A DNA stretch of 64,000 nt from Streptococcus thermophilus (GTDB lineage: Bacteria > Bacillota > Bacilli > Lactobacillales > Streptococcaceae): assembly GCF_010120595.1 (NCBI RefSeq), contig NZ_CP038020.1:744001-808000 (forward strand), given 5' to 3'. Below the pieces are notes generated by a model. The model ran no database searches. It was given only the letters and a program-made list of their open reading frames with translations, and was not told the origin of the DNA. Positions 48,185 through 57,772 of this stretch are shown piece by piece (positions within the stretch are counted from its first letter, which is position 1; each line of letters starts with the position of its first letter). The translations under genes and the position numbers were made by a program.

Positions 48185-48270
48185 GATTTGGAATAAATTG
48201 TGCGTTATTGATTAGAAAATTTATTATTAGACTAGGTATCGTGAGAGTTGACTATATTTTCATTATAAAG

Positions 48271-48300
48271 AAAAACCTATCCTTTGTAGGAGATAGGTTA
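48271..48300 (-). terminator. lysC terminator
   Basis: AACCTATC (48272-48279 region) pairs with GATAGGTT; on the minus strand TTTTTCTTT follows. Confidence 0.8.
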
Positions 48301-48305
48301 TAAAA

Positions 48306-49664
48306 TTAGTTGTTGCTACGGAAAAATGCGTCATAGAGCGCTCTAACGGCTTCTTTCTCTTGTTCAGTTTCAATTACAAACATTACAGAAACTTCACTTG
48401 ATCCCTGAGAAATCATTTCAAGGTTAATGTTTTTTTCAGAGAGTGCTTTGGCTGCTGTCGCTGTAACACCGATGTGGTCTCTCATATTTTCACCAACAAT
48501 CACTAGGATAGAAAGGCCATGTTCAATTTCAACTTCATCAACACCAAGTTCACGCGTCAAATAAGAGAGGATTTCTTGTTCTTTGATTGGGGTAAGTTCA
48601 CGTTCTCGAATAATGATTGAAAGGTCATCAATTCCAGAAGGCATGTGTTCCCAACGGATGTTTAAATCTTCCAAGATTTGTAGCACCTTACGTCCGAAAC
48701 CTACCTCGCGGTTCATGAGGTATTTACTCATATTGATGCTGACAAACTTGTCATCGCTAGCAATACCAACAACTGGAACAGTTGCTCCCTGGTGTTCAAG
48801 AATAATACGTGTGCCTGGGTGGTCCGGATTATTGGTGTTTTTGATAACTAATGGAATCTTACCACGATATGCTGGGAGGAGAGCTTCATCATGAAGAACC
48901 GAAAATCCAGCATATGCCAACTCACGCATTTCTTTGTAAGTCAACTCTGGAATAGAGTGCGGTTCATGTACCACACCTGGGTGGGCTGCAAAAATACCAT
49001 CTACATCTGTAAAGTTTTCATATAGGTCAGCTTTAACACCTGCCGCTATGATAGAGCCTGTGATATCAGAGCCTCCTCGTGAGAATGTACAGATTTGATT
49101 ATCAGAGGTGACCCCAAAGAATCCAGGAATAATCAGAACCTCATCTGATTCACGAAGTTCTTCTAACTTATCATATGAACCCGGAAGAATACGGGCGTTG
49201 CCTGGCTCACTTGAGACCAAGATACCAGCTTCGCGAGGATGAACGTAGCGTGCTTCAATATCGTTATTGCGGAAATATTCAGCAATTAATTTTGCATTAT
49301 TGTCCTCTCCAGCAGCTAGGAAGGAATCATGGAGGAAATCGTTATCCTCGATGGGAAGCGTAGCGAGGTCAGTAATAGCTTTGGCAATTTTTACCATCTC
49401 TTTTGATTTGAAACCTAGTTCATCAACCATAGCTTGGTAGCGGTTAATAATCCATTCTTGGTCAGCTTTAACATCCGCACCCTTTATATAGTGTTTGTAG
49501 TATTTAATTAGGGCGTCTGTAACTTTGGTATCCTCATCGTTACGTTTACCAGGGGCAGAGACAACGACAAAGCGGCGTTCAGGGTCAGATTTTACAATGT
49601 TTAAGACTTTTTCTAATTGTATTGCTGAAGCGAGTGAGCTTCCGCCAAATTTGATGACTTTCAT
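48306..49664 (-). CDS. lysC: Aspartate kinase
   Basis: 452 residues. KFGGSSLA at residues 5-12 binds ATP, FSRGGSDITGS near 196-206 is the kinase core, and two ACT domains fill the C-terminal 150 residues for amino-acid control. First step of the Lys/Thr/Met route, also feeding lysine to wall synthesis by MurE. No lysine riboswitch or T-box is visible upstream; a CodY-like box lies in the promoter. Confidence 0.95.
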   Translation of the reverse strand: MKVIKFGGSSLASAIQLEKVLNIVKSDPERRFVVVSAPGKRNDEDTKVTDALIKYYKHYIKGADVKADQEWIINRYQAMVDELGFKSKEMVKIAKAITDLATLPIEDNDFLHDSFLAAGEDNNAKLIAEYFRNNDIEARYVHPREAGILVSSEPGNARILPGSYDKLEELRESDEVLIIPGFFGVTSDNQICTFSRGGSDITGSIIAAGVKADLYENFTDVDGIFAAHPGVVHEPHSIPELTYKEMRELAYAGFSVLHDEALLPAYRGKIPLVIKNTNNPDHPGTRIILEHQGATVPVVGIASDDKFVSINMSKYLMNREVGFGRKVLQILEDLNIRWEHMPSGIDDLSIIIRERELTPIKEQEILSYLTRELGVDEVEIEHGLSILVIVGENMRDHIGVTATAAKALSEKNINLEMISQGSSEVSVMFVIETEQEKEAVRALYDAFFRSNN

Positions 49665-49697
49665 AGTTACTCCAAAAAAATTATAAATTATTCTACA

Positions 49698-49726
49698 ATT
49701 ATAGCAAAATTCTGATAATTTGTCAC
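49698..49726 (-). promoter_or_regulatory. lysC promoter with CodY-like box in the spacer
   Basis: Minus strand GTGACA (49721-49726), 17 nt, TATAAT (49698-49703, with TGC before it). The spacer (49706-49720) is AATTATCAGAATTTT on the minus strand, 12 of 15 to the CodY consensus. Its complement shares TTCTGATAATT with the livJ site. Confidence 0.6.
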
Positions 49727-49795
49727 ATTGTTTTTAAAAGCGAGTAAGATTTAGTCTGATTATGATACAATAAAGGAAGAAAAGGAGGATGTCCC

Positions 49796-50434
49796 GTGGT
49801 AGAGGCAATTATTTTTGATATGGATGGTGTCCTTTTTGACACTGAAAAATATTATTATGATCGACGGGCAAGTTTTTTAGGCCAAAAGGGTATTTCAATA
49901 GATCATTTACCCCCGTCTTTCTTTATAGGTGGAAATACTAAGCAGGTTTGGGAAAATATTCTTAGAGATGATTATGATAAGTGGGATGTGTTAACTTTAC
50001 AAGAAGAGTACAATACTTATAAACAAAATAATCCCTTACCCTATAAAGAATTAATTTTTCCTGATGTTTTAAAGGTTTTAAATGAAGTGAAATCTCAAGG
50101 GTTGAAAATAGGCTTAGCCTCTAGCTCAGTGAAAGCAGATATCTTTAGAGCTTTGGAGGAAAATCGTTTGCAAGGTTTCTTTGATATTGTTCTCTCAGGA
50201 GAGGAATTCAAAGAGAGTAAACCCAATCCAGAGATTTATTTGACAGCGTTAAAGCAATTAAACGTGCAAGCAAGTCGTGCTCTTATCATTGAAGATAGTG
50301 AAAAAGGAATTGCTGCTGGGGTAGCTGCAGATGTAGAGGTCTGGGCGATTAGAGATAATCGGTTTGGTATGGATCAAAGTGCTGCAAAAGGTTTATTGGA
50401 TAGTCTTACAGATGTTTTAGACTTAATAAAATAG
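49796..50434 (+). CDS. HAD-superfamily hydrolase, beta-phosphoglucomutase-like
   Basis: 212 residues. Motif I IFDMDGVLFDTE near 6-17 (Asp8, Asp10), motif II LASSSVKAD near 105-113, motif III Lys in KESKPNPEIY near 139-148, motif IV IIEDSEKGIAAG near 162-173. A helical cap lies between motif I and II. It is either a phosphatase or a phosphoglucomutase; the substrate is uncertain. GTG start with GGAGGA upstream. Stands alone with TACAAT as -10. Confidence 0.88.
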   Translation: MVEAIIFDMDGVLFDTEKYYYDRRASFLGQKGISIDHLPPSFFIGGNTKQVWENILRDDYDKWDVLTLQEEYNTYKQNNPLPYKELIFPDVLKVLNEVKSQGLKIGLASSSVKADIFRALEENRLQGFFDIVLSGEEFKESKPNPEIYLTALKQLNVQASRALIIEDSEKGIAAGVAADVEVWAIRDNRFGMDQSAAKGLLDSLTDVLDLIK

Positions 50435-50439
50435 AAAAC

Positions 50440-50465
50440 AACACCGAGCTTGTCTCCTCGGTGTT
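50440..50465 (+). terminator. Terminator of the HAD gene
   Basis: AACACCGAG and CTCGGTGTT 9-bp stem, then TTTG. Confidence 0.85.
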
Positions 50466-50499
50466 TTGAGGTATCAAATTAAAAAATTATAAGTTTATA

Positions 50500-50560
50500 T
50501 TGACCTTTAGGTGGACTATGGTATACTAGGAAATAACGACTTATGATTTGATTATCAAAT
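50500..50560 (+). promoter_or_regulatory. fabM promoter and FabT box
   Basis: TTGACC (50500-50505), 16 nt, TATACT (50522-50527). ATTTGATTATCAAAT (50546-50560), a perfect FabT palindrome, lies just downstream of the expected start. A second possible -10 (TGATATAGT, 50612-50620) is nearer the gene. Confidence 0.8.
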
Positions 50561-50646
50561 TATCTATATATCAAATAAAATTGTGATAAAAAATTAAATA
50601 ACATGCGGTTTTGATATAGTAACTAGTTATCGGAAGGAGTGCTAAA

Positions 50647-51438
50647 ATGGCTTACGAAACAATTCTTTATAGTGTTGAAGAGGAAGTGGCAACATTAACT
50701 CTCAATCGCCCTGAAGTGCAAAATGGATTTAACATTCAAGTTTGTGATGAGATTATGGCTGCAATCGAGGAAGCAGGGGAAGATGCATCTGTGAAGTTCT
50801 TGGTTATCAATGCTAAGGGGAAAGTCTTTTCTGTTGGTGGAGACCTTGATCAAATGAAAAAAGCTGTTGCTGTGGCTGATGTACAATCTTTGGTTCGTAT
50901 TGCTGAGCAAGTGAATGAAATATCTTTTGCTCTTAAAAAATTGCCTAAGCCAGTCATCATGGTTATTGATGGGCCCTGTGCAGGTGCCGCTGCTAACTTA
51001 GCAGTTGCAGCAGATTTCACAATTGCATCTGAAAAAGCTAAATTTATTCAAGCTTTTGTAGGTGTTGGTTTGGCCCCTGATGCTGGTGGTCTTTACCTTT
51101 TGACTCGTTCAATTGGTATTAATCGTGCTACTCAAATTACCATGACAGGAGAGCCTGTGTCAGCTGAGAAAGCTTTAGATTGGGGGATTGCTTACAAGGT
51201 AGTCGATTCAGAAAAACTTGAGAAAACAGTGAGTCAATTGATTAAGAAATTAAATCGTTCTTCAGTTAATTCATTCAAAGCAATTAAAGAAATGGTTTGG
51301 GAATCTGAATTTGCAGGTTGGGAAAAATACGCTAAGCTAGAGCTTGATTTGCAGAAATCTCTTGCATTTACAGAGGACTTTAAAGAAGGTGTACGTGCTT
51401 ATAGTGAACGTCGCCGCCCTAAATTCAAAGGAAAATAA
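50647..51438 (+). CDS. fabM: Trans-2-decenoyl-ACP isomerase FabM (enoyl-CoA hydratase family)
   Basis: 263 residues of the crotonase fold with the oxyanion-hole segments [13 protein letters not shown] near 58-70 and [18 protein letters not shown] near 105-122. In streptococci FabM makes the cis double bond of unsaturated fatty acids from trans-2-decenoyl-ACP. Its place directly before fabT and fabH and behind a FabT box supports this against a general hydratase. GGAAGGAG precedes the ATG. Confidence 0.92.
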   Translation: MAYETILYSVEEEVATLTLNRPEVQNGFNIQVCDEIMAAIEEAGEDASVKFLVINAKGKVFSVGGDLDQMKKAVAVADVQSLVRIAEQVNEISFALKKLPKPVIMVIDGPCAGAAANLAVAADFTIASEKAKFIQAFVGVGLAPDAGGLYLLTRSIGINRATQITMTGEPVSAEKALDWGIAYKVVDSEKLEKTVSQLIKKLNRSSVNSFKAIKEMVWESEFAGWEKYAKLELDLQKSLAFTEDFKEGVRAYSERRRPKFKGK

Positions 51439-51479
51439 ACTTGTTTTCAGAAATTAAAACTAAAGCTTTCAAATTGGAC

Positions 51480-51521
51480 TTGCTAAATTAGTTTGAGTCT
51501 GATATAATTTGATAATCAAAT
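51480..51521 (+). promoter_or_regulatory. fabT promoter with autoregulatory FabT box
   Basis: TTGCTA (51480-51485), 17 nt, TATAAT (51503-51508, with TGA). ATTTGATAATCAAAT (51507-51521) overlaps the -10 and the start point, so FabT would block transcription of itself and downstream genes. Confidence 0.88.
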
Positions 51522-51541
51522 CTTATTGAAAGGAGTCTGGT

Positions 51542-51976
51542 GTGAATTACGATAAAATTAATGGCTATCTTGTTGATATTTTTAATAACGTCGTTATTAT
51601 CGAAGAAGCAAGTTTGAAAAATTCAAAGTTTAATGATATTTCCCTCAAGGAAATGCATACCATTGATGTTATTGGCACACATCCAGATACGACACCAAGT
51701 GCAGTTGCTAGAGAGCTTATGTTAACCCTTGGTACTGTAACAACTTCTCTCAATAAACTTGAAAAGAAAGGATATATTATTCGTACGCGATCATCTGTTG
51801 ATCGTCGTGTGGTCCATCTATCACTTTCTAAAAAAGGTCGTCTGGTATATCGTCTTCACCGTGGTTTCCATAAATCAATGGTGATGCGGATTACAGAAGG
51901 CTTTAACGACGAGGAATTAAAGGTTATGAGCAAAGGTTTGGAAAATCTCCATGCCTTTCTTGAGGAGTTGAAATAA
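51542..51976 (+). CDS. fabT: MarR-family fatty-acid synthesis repressor FabT
   Basis: 144 residues with a winged helix-turn-helix ([29 protein letters not shown] near 51-79) and the basic wing [16 protein letters not shown]. FabT with long-chain acyl-ACP represses the fab cluster. GTG start after AAAGGAG. It overlaps fabH by one base. Confidence 0.94.
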   Translation: MNYDKINGYLVDIFNNVVIIEEASLKNSKFNDISLKEMHTIDVIGTHPDTTPSAVARELMLTLGTVTTSLNKLEKKGYIIRTRSSVDRRVVHLSLSKKGRLVYRLHRGFHKSMVMRITEGFNDEELKVMSKGLENLHAFLEELK

Positions 51977-52938
51977 TGGCATTTGCAAAAATTAGTCAGG
52001 TTGCCCATTATGCACCTGCTCAGGTCGTGACCAACGATGACCTATCTAAAATCATGGATACCAGTGATGAGTGGATTCGCTCACGTACAGGGATTCAAGA
52101 ACGTCGCATTTCATTAAATGAGAATACAAGTGATTTAGCTACCAATGTTGCTTATCAGCTGTTGGAAAAGTCGGGATTATCTCCTGAAGAGCTAGACTTT
52201 GTTTTAGTTGCAACGATTTCTCCTGATAACTCAATGCCGTCAGTGGCAGCACGTGTTCAAGGAACAATTGGAGCAGTTAATGCCTTCGCTTTTGATATTA
52301 CTGCGGCATGCAGTGGTTTTGTCTTCGCTTTGGCAACCGCAGAAAAATTGATAAAGTCAGGAGCTTACAAAAAAGGTTTAGTTATTGGTGCTGAAGTTCT
52401 TTCAAAAACTTTAGACTGGTCTGATCGTGCAACAGCAGTTCTTTTTGGAGATGGGGCTGGCGGTGTTTTATTAGAAGAATCTGAAGAAGAACACTTTTTT
52501 GGTGAATCTTTAAATACCGACGGTAGCAAGGGCGGTCTTGAGTCGGGAGCTTCTGCAGTTATTTCGCCTTATTCTGATGGTACTGAGCAGCCTAATCCCT
52601 ATATGCAAATGGATGGTAAAGCAATCTTTGATTTTGCTGTTAAGACTGTTTCGAAGAGTATTAAAGCATTGGTTGAAGAAAAAGGTGAACCTGATTACTT
52701 CCTTCTTCATCAAGCTAATATTCGTATTTTGGATACTATGGCTAAGAAAATTGATGTTAGTCGTGATAAATTTCTGGCTAACATGATGTCTTATGGTAAT
52801 ACCAGTGCAGCAAGTATTCCAATCTTGCTTTCTGAGAATGTGGCGAATGAGACTCTTAAGTTAGGCAGTGATCAAACAATTCTTCTCTCAGGTTTTGGAG
52901 GGGGTTTGACATGGGGCAGTCTAATTGTTAAAATCTAG
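51976..52938 (+). CDS. fabH: 3-oxoacyl-ACP synthase III (FabH)
   Basis: 320 residues, thiolase fold. Catalytic Cys in [12 protein letters not shown] near residue 112, His in LLHQANIRI near 246, Asn in YGNTSAAS near 275. It starts fatty-acid chains from acetyl-CoA and malonyl-ACP. Confidence 0.96.
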   Translation: MAFAKISQVAHYAPAQVVTNDDLSKIMDTSDEWIRSRTGIQERRISLNENTSDLATNVAYQLLEKSGLSPEELDFVLVATISPDNSMPSVAARVQGTIGAVNAFAFDITAACSGFVFALATAEKLIKSGAYKKGLVIGAEVLSKTLDWSDRATAVLFGDGAGGVLLEESEEEHFFGESLNTDGSKGGLESGASAVISPYSDGTEQPNPYMQMDGKAIFDFAVKTVSKSIKALVEEKGEPDYFLLHQANIRILDTMAKKIDVSRDKFLANMMSYGNTSAASIPILLSENVANETLKLGSDQTILLSGFGGGLTWGSLIVKI

Positions 52939-53001
52939 TTATATAAATTATGCACCAGCATAGATTATAAGAAATATATTTATCTTAAAGGAGAAAATAA
53001 A

Positions 53002-53226
53002 ATGGCAGTATTTGAAAAAGTACAAGAAATCATTGTTGAAGAACTTGGGAAAGATGCAGAAGAAGTAAAATTAGAAACTACTTTTGACGAACTTGATGCT
53101 GATTCACTTGATGTATTCCAAGTTATCTCAGAAATCGAAGATGAATTCGATATTCAAATCGAAACTGAAGAAGGTCTTAACACGGTTGGTGACCTTGTTG
53201 CTTACGTAGAAGAGAAAACTAAATAA
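53002..53226 (+). CDS. acpP: Acyl carrier protein
   Basis: 74 residues, strongly acidic four-helix protein. The phosphopantetheine Ser is Ser35 in DADSLDVF. It carries growing acyl chains. AAAGGAG precedes the ATG. A hairpin follows. Confidence 0.95.
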   Translation: MAVFEKVQEIIVEELGKDAEEVKLETTFDELDADSLDVFQVISEIEDEFDIQIETEEGLNTVGDLVAYVEEKTK

Positions 53227-53236
53227 GCAGGGCATA

Positions 53237-53263
53237 GAGAATATTCTTATTAGGGATATTCTC
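53237..53263 (+). terminator. Weak terminator/attenuator after acpP
   Basis: GAGAATAT and ATATTCTC 8-bp stem with 11-nt loop, followed by ATTTGTTTAT. It may lower readthrough from acpP into fabK. Confidence 0.55.
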
Positions 53264-53280
53264 ATTTGTTTATAAAATTA

Positions 53281-53296
53281 CTTTGATTATTAAACT
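53281..53296 (+). promoter_or_regulatory. FabT box upstream of fabK
   Basis: CTTTGATTATTAAACT is one or two bases from the FabT palindrome AGTTTGATTATCAAACT. It lies 35 bp before fabK, near a possible -10. Confidence 0.7.
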
Positions 53297-53331
53297 ATTT
53301 ATTTGATTAGAAAATCGAAAAAAGGTGAAAA

Positions 53332-54297
53332 ATGAAATCTCGTATTACAGAACTGTTAGGAATTAAATATCCAATCTTCCAAGGTGGTATGGCCTGGGTT
53401 GCTGATGGTGACTTGGCTGGAGCCGTTTCAAATGCTGGTGGACTCGGAATTATTGGTGGCGGTAATGCCCCTAAAGAAGTGGTAAAAGCTAATATTGACA
53501 GGGTGAAACAAATCACTGACAAACCATTCGGTGTTAATATTATGCTTTTGTCGCCATTTGTTGACGATATTGTTGACCTTGTTATTGAAGAAGGTGTAAA
53601 AGTTGTTACAACTGGTGCAGGAAACCCAGGTAAATATATGGAACGTTTCCACGAAGCCGGTATCACAGTTATTCCAGTTATCCCATCAGTTGCACTTGCT
53701 AAACGCATGGAAAAACTTGGAGCGGATGCTGTTGTTGCAGAAGGTATGGAAGCTGGTGGTCACATCGGTAAATTGACAACTATGGCTCTTGTTCGACAAG
53801 TTGCAGATGCGGTATCTATCCCGGTTATTGGGGCTGGTGGTGTTGCTGATGGACGTGGTATGGCTGCTGTTCTCATGCTTGGAGCAGAAGCTGTGCAGGT
53901 TGGTACGCGTTTCGCTGTTGCCAAAGAATCTAACGCTCACCAAAACTTCAAGGATAAGATTTTGAAGGCTAAAGATATCGATACTGTGATTTCCGCTTCT
54001 GTTGTAGGACACCCTGTTCGTACCATTAAGAATAAGTTGGCTACAGAGTACAATCAGGCCGAAAAAGATTTCTTAGCTGGTAAGAAAACTCAAGAGGAAA
54101 TTGAAGAGCTTGGTGAAGGTGCACTTCGTAATGCCGTTGTTGATGGAGATGTGGAACATGGTTCAGTTATGGCTGGACAAATTGCAGGTCTTATTCGTAA
54201 AGAAGAAACGTGTGCAGAAATCTTAGAAGATTTGTACACAGGTGCTGCAAAGGTAATTAAAGAAGAAGCTGCTCGTTGGGCAGATGTAAACGTCTAA
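53332..54297 (+). CDS. fabK: Enoyl-ACP reductase II (FMN-dependent FabK)
   Basis: 321 residues, nitronate-monooxygenase-like TIM barrel. FQGGMAWVADGDLAGAVSNAGG near 16-37 and the VGTRFAVAKES flavin site near 190-200 are typical. It does the last reduction of the elongation cycle and replaces FabI in streptococci, which is the basis of triclosan tolerance. Confidence 0.95.
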   Translation: MKSRITELLGIKYPIFQGGMAWVADGDLAGAVSNAGGLGIIGGGNAPKEVVKANIDRVKQITDKPFGVNIMLLSPFVDDIVDLVIEEGVKVVTTGAGNPGKYMERFHEAGITVIPVIPSVALAKRMEKLGADAVVAEGMEAGGHIGKLTTMALVRQVADAVSIPVIGAGGVADGRGMAAVLMLGAEAVQVGTRFAVAKESNAHQNFKDKILKAKDIDTVISASVVGHPVRTIKNKLATEYNQAEKDFLAGKKTQEEIEELGEGALRNAVVDGDVEHGSVMAGQIAGLIRKEETCAEILEDLYTGAAKVIKEEAARWADVNV

Positions 54298-54319
54298 AAA
54301 CATCGAAAGGATTATGATA

Positions 54320-55240
54320 GTGACAAAACGTGCTTTCTTATTTGGTGGTCAAGGAGCTCAGAAATTGGGTATGGCAAGTGATTTGTATGCGGCATATCCC
54401 ATTGTCAAAGAAACATTTGATACGGCTAGTCGTATTTTAGGTTATGATTTACGTGAATTGATTGATTCTAACGAAGAAAAACTTAATCAAACACGCTATA
54501 CTCAACCAGCTATTTTGACAACGTCAGTTGCTATTTATCGTCTCTTGGCAGAAAATGGTATTGCTCCTGATATTGTTGCTGGACTTTCTCTTGGGGAATA
54601 TTCTGCCCTGGTTGCAGCTGGTGCCCTCTCATTTGAAGATGCAGTAGCCTTAGTTGCTAAACGTGGGGAATTCATGGAAACTGCAGCTCCAGCTGGAACT
54701 GGAAAAATGGTTGCTGTCATGAACACAGATCCAAATTTGATTGAAGAGATTTGTCAAGAAGCTTCTGAAAAGGGTGTAGTAACGCCTGCCAACTATAATA
54801 CCCCAGCACAAATTGTAATTGGTGGTGAAGTTGGGGCTGTTGATTATGCTGTAGAATTACTTAAAGAAGCAGGTGCAAAACGCTTGATTCCTCTTAATGT
54901 ATCAGGCCCATTCCATACAGCTTTACTTGAATCAGCTAGTCAAAAATTGGCAGCAGAACTAGAAAAAGTGTCATTCAATGACTTTGTCCTCCCATTGGTA
55001 GGTAATACTGAGGCTCAAATTATGAAGTCAGAAGACGTTAAAGCTCTTTTGGCTCGTCAGGTGATGGAACCTGTACGTTTTTATGATTCGATTGCCACTA
55101 TCCAAGATTTTGGTGTAGATGAAGTGATTGAGATTGGGCCAGGAAAAATCTTGTCAGGTTTCTTGAAGAAAATTGATAAAACCTTACCAACTCAAAATGT
55201 TGAAGATCAAGCTAGTCTTGATGCCCTTCTTAATGCTTAA
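54320..55240 (+). CDS. fabD: Malonyl-CoA:ACP transacylase (FabD)
   Basis: 306 residues. The catalytic Ser is in GLSLGEYSALVA near residue 92 (the first residue of the usual GHSxGE is followed by Leu, not His), with Arg and His in AKRGEFME and VSGPFHTALL. I prefer the GTG at 54320, since AAAGG (54306-54310) is 9 nt away; the ATG at 54314 leaves only 3 nt. FabD loads malonyl groups on ACP. Confidence 0.93.
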   Translation: MTKRAFLFGGQGAQKLGMASDLYAAYPIVKETFDTASRILGYDLRELIDSNEEKLNQTRYTQPAILTTSVAIYRLLAENGIAPDIVAGLSLGEYSALVAAGALSFEDAVALVAKRGEFMETAAPAGTGKMVAVMNTDPNLIEEICQEASEKGVVTPANYNTPAQIVIGGEVGAVDYAVELLKEAGAKRLIPLNVSGPFHTALLESASQKLAAELEKVSFNDFVLPLVGNTEAQIMKSEDVKALLARQVMEPVRFYDSIATIQDFGVDEVIEIGPGKILSGFLKKIDKTLPTQNVEDQASLDALLNA

Positions 55241-55252
55241 AACGAGGTAAAC

Positions 55253-55987
55253 ATGGAACTTAAGAATAAAAATGTTTTTGTAACAGGTTCAACACGTGGT
55301 ATTGGATTAGCTGTGGCACATCAATTTGCTAGTCTTGGTGCCAACGTTGTCCTAAATGGACGTTCTGAAATTTCTGAGGACTTGCTTGCGCAATTTGTGG
55401 ACTATGGTGTAACTGTTGTTGGTATCTCAGGTGATATTTCTAATGGTGAGGATGCTAAACGTATGGTAGCAGAAGCCATTGAAAAACTTGGAAGTGTTGA
55501 TGTACTAGTTAATAATGCTGGTATCACCAACGATAAGTTGATGTTGAAGATGACTGAAGAAGATTTTGAACGCGTCTTGAAAATCAACTTGACTGGTGCT
55601 TTCAATATGACACAGGCAGTCTTGAAACCAATGTCTAAGGCTCGTCAAGGTGCCATTATCAATATGTCATCTGTTGTAGGTCTTATGGGAAATGTTGGTC
55701 AAGCTAATTATTCGGCTTCAAAAGCTGGTTTGATTGGTTTCACTAAATCAGTAGCACGTGAAGTTGCAGCTCGTGGTGTTCGTGTTAATGCTATTGCTCC
55801 TGGTTTCATTGAGTCTGATATGACTGATGCAATCCCAGAGAAAATGAAAGACGCTATGATTGCTCAAGTACCAATGAAACGTATTGGTCAGGCAAAAGAA
55901 GTGGCAGAAGTTGCGGCTTTCTTAGCAGGGCAAGAGTATCTTACAGGTCAAACAATCGCTATTGATGGTGGTATGACCATGCAATAA
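55253..55987 (+). CDS. fabG: 3-oxoacyl-ACP reductase (FabG)
   Basis: 244 residues, short-chain dehydrogenase. NADPH site TGSTRGIGLAVA near 11-22, NNAGIT near 87-92, catalytic Ser in NMSSVVG near 137-143 and YSASK near 152-156. Reduces 3-oxoacyl-ACP. Confidence 0.96.
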   Translation: MELKNKNVFVTGSTRGIGLAVAHQFASLGANVVLNGRSEISEDLLAQFVDYGVTVVGISGDISNGEDAKRMVAEAIEKLGSVDVLVNNAGITNDKLMLKMTEEDFERVLKINLTGAFNMTQAVLKPMSKARQGAIINMSSVVGLMGNVGQANYSASKAGLIGFTKSVAREVAARGVRVNAIAPGFIESDMTDAIPEKMKDAMIAQVPMKRIGQAKEVAEVAAFLAGQEYLTGQTIAIDGGMTMQ

Positions 55988-56047
55988 TTGATTTTCATTA
56001 TCAAAAAATCATATACTAAAATATCCATCCGAAAAAGGAGAATATAC

Positions 56048-57280
56048 ATGTCTACAAATCGTGTTGTTGTTACAGGTTACGGTGTAACCTCGCCAATCGG
56101 TAATACACCAGAAGATTTTTGGAACAGTCTTCATGACGGTAAGATTGGTATTAAGCCAATCACCAAGTTTGATGCTTCTGAAATCCCAGTCTTTAACGCT
56201 GGTGAAATCCAAGATTTCCCATTCGACAAGTATTTTGTGAAAAAAGATACTAACCGTATGGACACTTATTCACTTTATGCGATTTATGCTGCTATGGAAG
56301 CACTTGAAAATTCAGGACTTAATATGGAAGAAGTAAATCGTGATCGCGTTGGTGTTATCGTGTCATCTGGTATCGGTGGTTTACAAGAACTTGAAGATCA
56401 AATTATCCGCATGTATGAACGTGGTATGAAACGTATCAAGCCAATGTTTATTCCTAAAGCTCTCTCAAACATGGGTGCAGGGAACATTGCTCTTAAGATT
56501 GGTGCTCAAGGAGTATGTAAATCAGTGACAACTGCCTGTGCCTCTGCCAATGATGCTATCGGTGAAGCCTTCCGCGAAATTAAATTTGGATTTCACGATG
56601 TTGTCTTGGCTGGTGGTGCGGAAGCTTCAATCACTAAAATTGGTATTGGAGGTTTTAACGCTCTTACAGCCCTTTCAACAACAGAAGATCCAGAACGTTC
56701 TTCAATTCCATTTGATAAAGACCGTAATGGTTTTGTTATGGGTGAAGGTGCTGGGGTTCTTGTTATTGAAAGCTTGGAGCATGCGCAAAAACGTGGTGCC
56801 AACATCTTGGCTGAGATTGTTGGTTACGGATCAAACTGTGATGCCTATCATATGACAACGCCAACTCCAGACGGTTCAGGAGCTGCTAAAGCAATTAAAT
56901 TGGCTATCAATGAAGCTGGTATCAAGCCTGAAGATGTTGACTATGTCAATGCTCACGGTACTTCAACACCAGCCAACGAAAAAGGTGAAAGTGGTGCTAT
57001 TGTGTCTGTACTTGGTAAAGATGTTCCAGTTTCATCTACTAAATCATTTACAGGTCACCTGCTTGGTGCTGCTGGTGCTGTTGAAGCTATTGCAACAATT
57101 GAAGCTATTCGTCACAGCTTTGTACCAAAAACTGCTGGTACAAAAGAATTGTCTGACTACATTGAAGCTAATGTTGTTTACGGTGAAGGTAAAGAAGCTG
57201 ATATTGAGTATGCAATCTCAAATACCTTTGGTTTTGGTGGACACAACGCTGTTCTTGCCTTTAAACGTTGGGAGGGCTAA
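56048..57280 (+). CDS. fabF: 3-oxoacyl-ACP synthase II (FabF)
   Basis: 410 residues, thiolase fold. Catalytic Cys in TACASANDAIG near residue 163, His in NAHGTSTPANEKGE near 304 and a second His in STKSFTGHLLGAAGA near 340. The FGFGGHNAVL end is typical. The ATG at 56048 has AAAAAGGAG before it; in-frame upstream codons to 55988 have no ribosome site. Confidence 0.96.
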   Translation: MSTNRVVVTGYGVTSPIGNTPEDFWNSLHDGKIGIKPITKFDASEIPVFNAGEIQDFPFDKYFVKKDTNRMDTYSLYAIYAAMEALENSGLNMEEVNRDRVGVIVSSGIGGLQELEDQIIRMYERGMKRIKPMFIPKALSNMGAGNIALKIGAQGVCKSVTTACASANDAIGEAFREIKFGFHDVVLAGGAEASITKIGIGGFNALTALSTTEDPERSSIPFDKDRNGFVMGEGAGVLVIESLEHAQKRGANILAEIVGYGSNCDAYHMTTPTPDGSGAAKAIKLAINEAGIKPEDVDYVNAHGTSTPANEKGESGAIVSVLGKDVPVSSTKSFTGHLLGAAGAVEAIATIEAIRHSFVPKTAGTKELSDYIEANVVYGEGKEADIEYAISNTFGFGGHNAVLAFKRWEG

Positions 57281-57283
57281 TTT

Positions 57284-57772
57284 ATGAATATTTCTGAAAT
57301 TAAAGATTTGTTGGCTCAATTTGATGCCTCAACTTTGCGTGAATTCTCATATAAAAACAATGGAGAAGAGTTGAACTTGAGTAAAAATCAAACAAGTTCA
57401 GTAACTACTTCTCCAGTAGCTCCTACAGTTGAAGTGGTTGCGTCATCTCCTCAGGTTCCAGTTGCTCCAGTAGCAGCACCTGCCGCTGTTGAAACTCCAG
57501 CAACACCAGTTGAAGAAGCTTCTGCTCAAGCTGCTGAAGGTGAAGTGGTTGAAAGTCCACTTGTTGGTGTGGCTTACTTGTCTCCATCACCTGAAAAACC
57601 AGCCTTTGTTTCTGTTGGTGATACTGTTAAGAAAGGTCAAACGCTTCTTATCGTTGAAGCAATGAAGGTGATGAATGAAGTACCAGCACCTAAAGATGGT
57701 GTTATTACTGAAATCTTGGTAGCGAATGAAGAAGTTGTTGACTACGGAAAAGGATTGGTACGCATCAAATGA
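57284..57772 (+). CDS. accB: Acetyl-CoA carboxylase biotin carboxyl carrier protein
   Basis: 162 residues. The Ala/Pro/Val-rich hinge (about 45-90) is followed by the biotinyl domain with EAMKVMNE near 125-132; its Lys carries biotin. It moves CO2 between AccC and AccAD. Only 3 nt after fabF. The stop overlaps fabZ. Confidence 0.96.
   Translation: MNISEIKDLLAQFDASTLREFSYKNNGEELNLSKNQTSSVTTSPVAPTVEVVASSPQVPVAPVAAPAAVETPATPVEEASAQAAEGEVVESPLVGVAYLSPSPEKPAFVSVGDTVKKGQTLLIVEAMKVMNEVPAPKDGVITEILVANEEVVDYGKGLVRIK

Noticed and set aside
48160..48300. T-box or lysine riboswitch around asnA and lysC
   Set aside because: No T-box consensus (TGGNACCGCG) or lysine-aptamer pattern is visible; the hairpins here are plain terminators.
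56538..56855. Open frame of 105 codons in another frame of fabF
   Set aside because: Shadow of the fabF coding sequence with no ribosome site and no family likeness.
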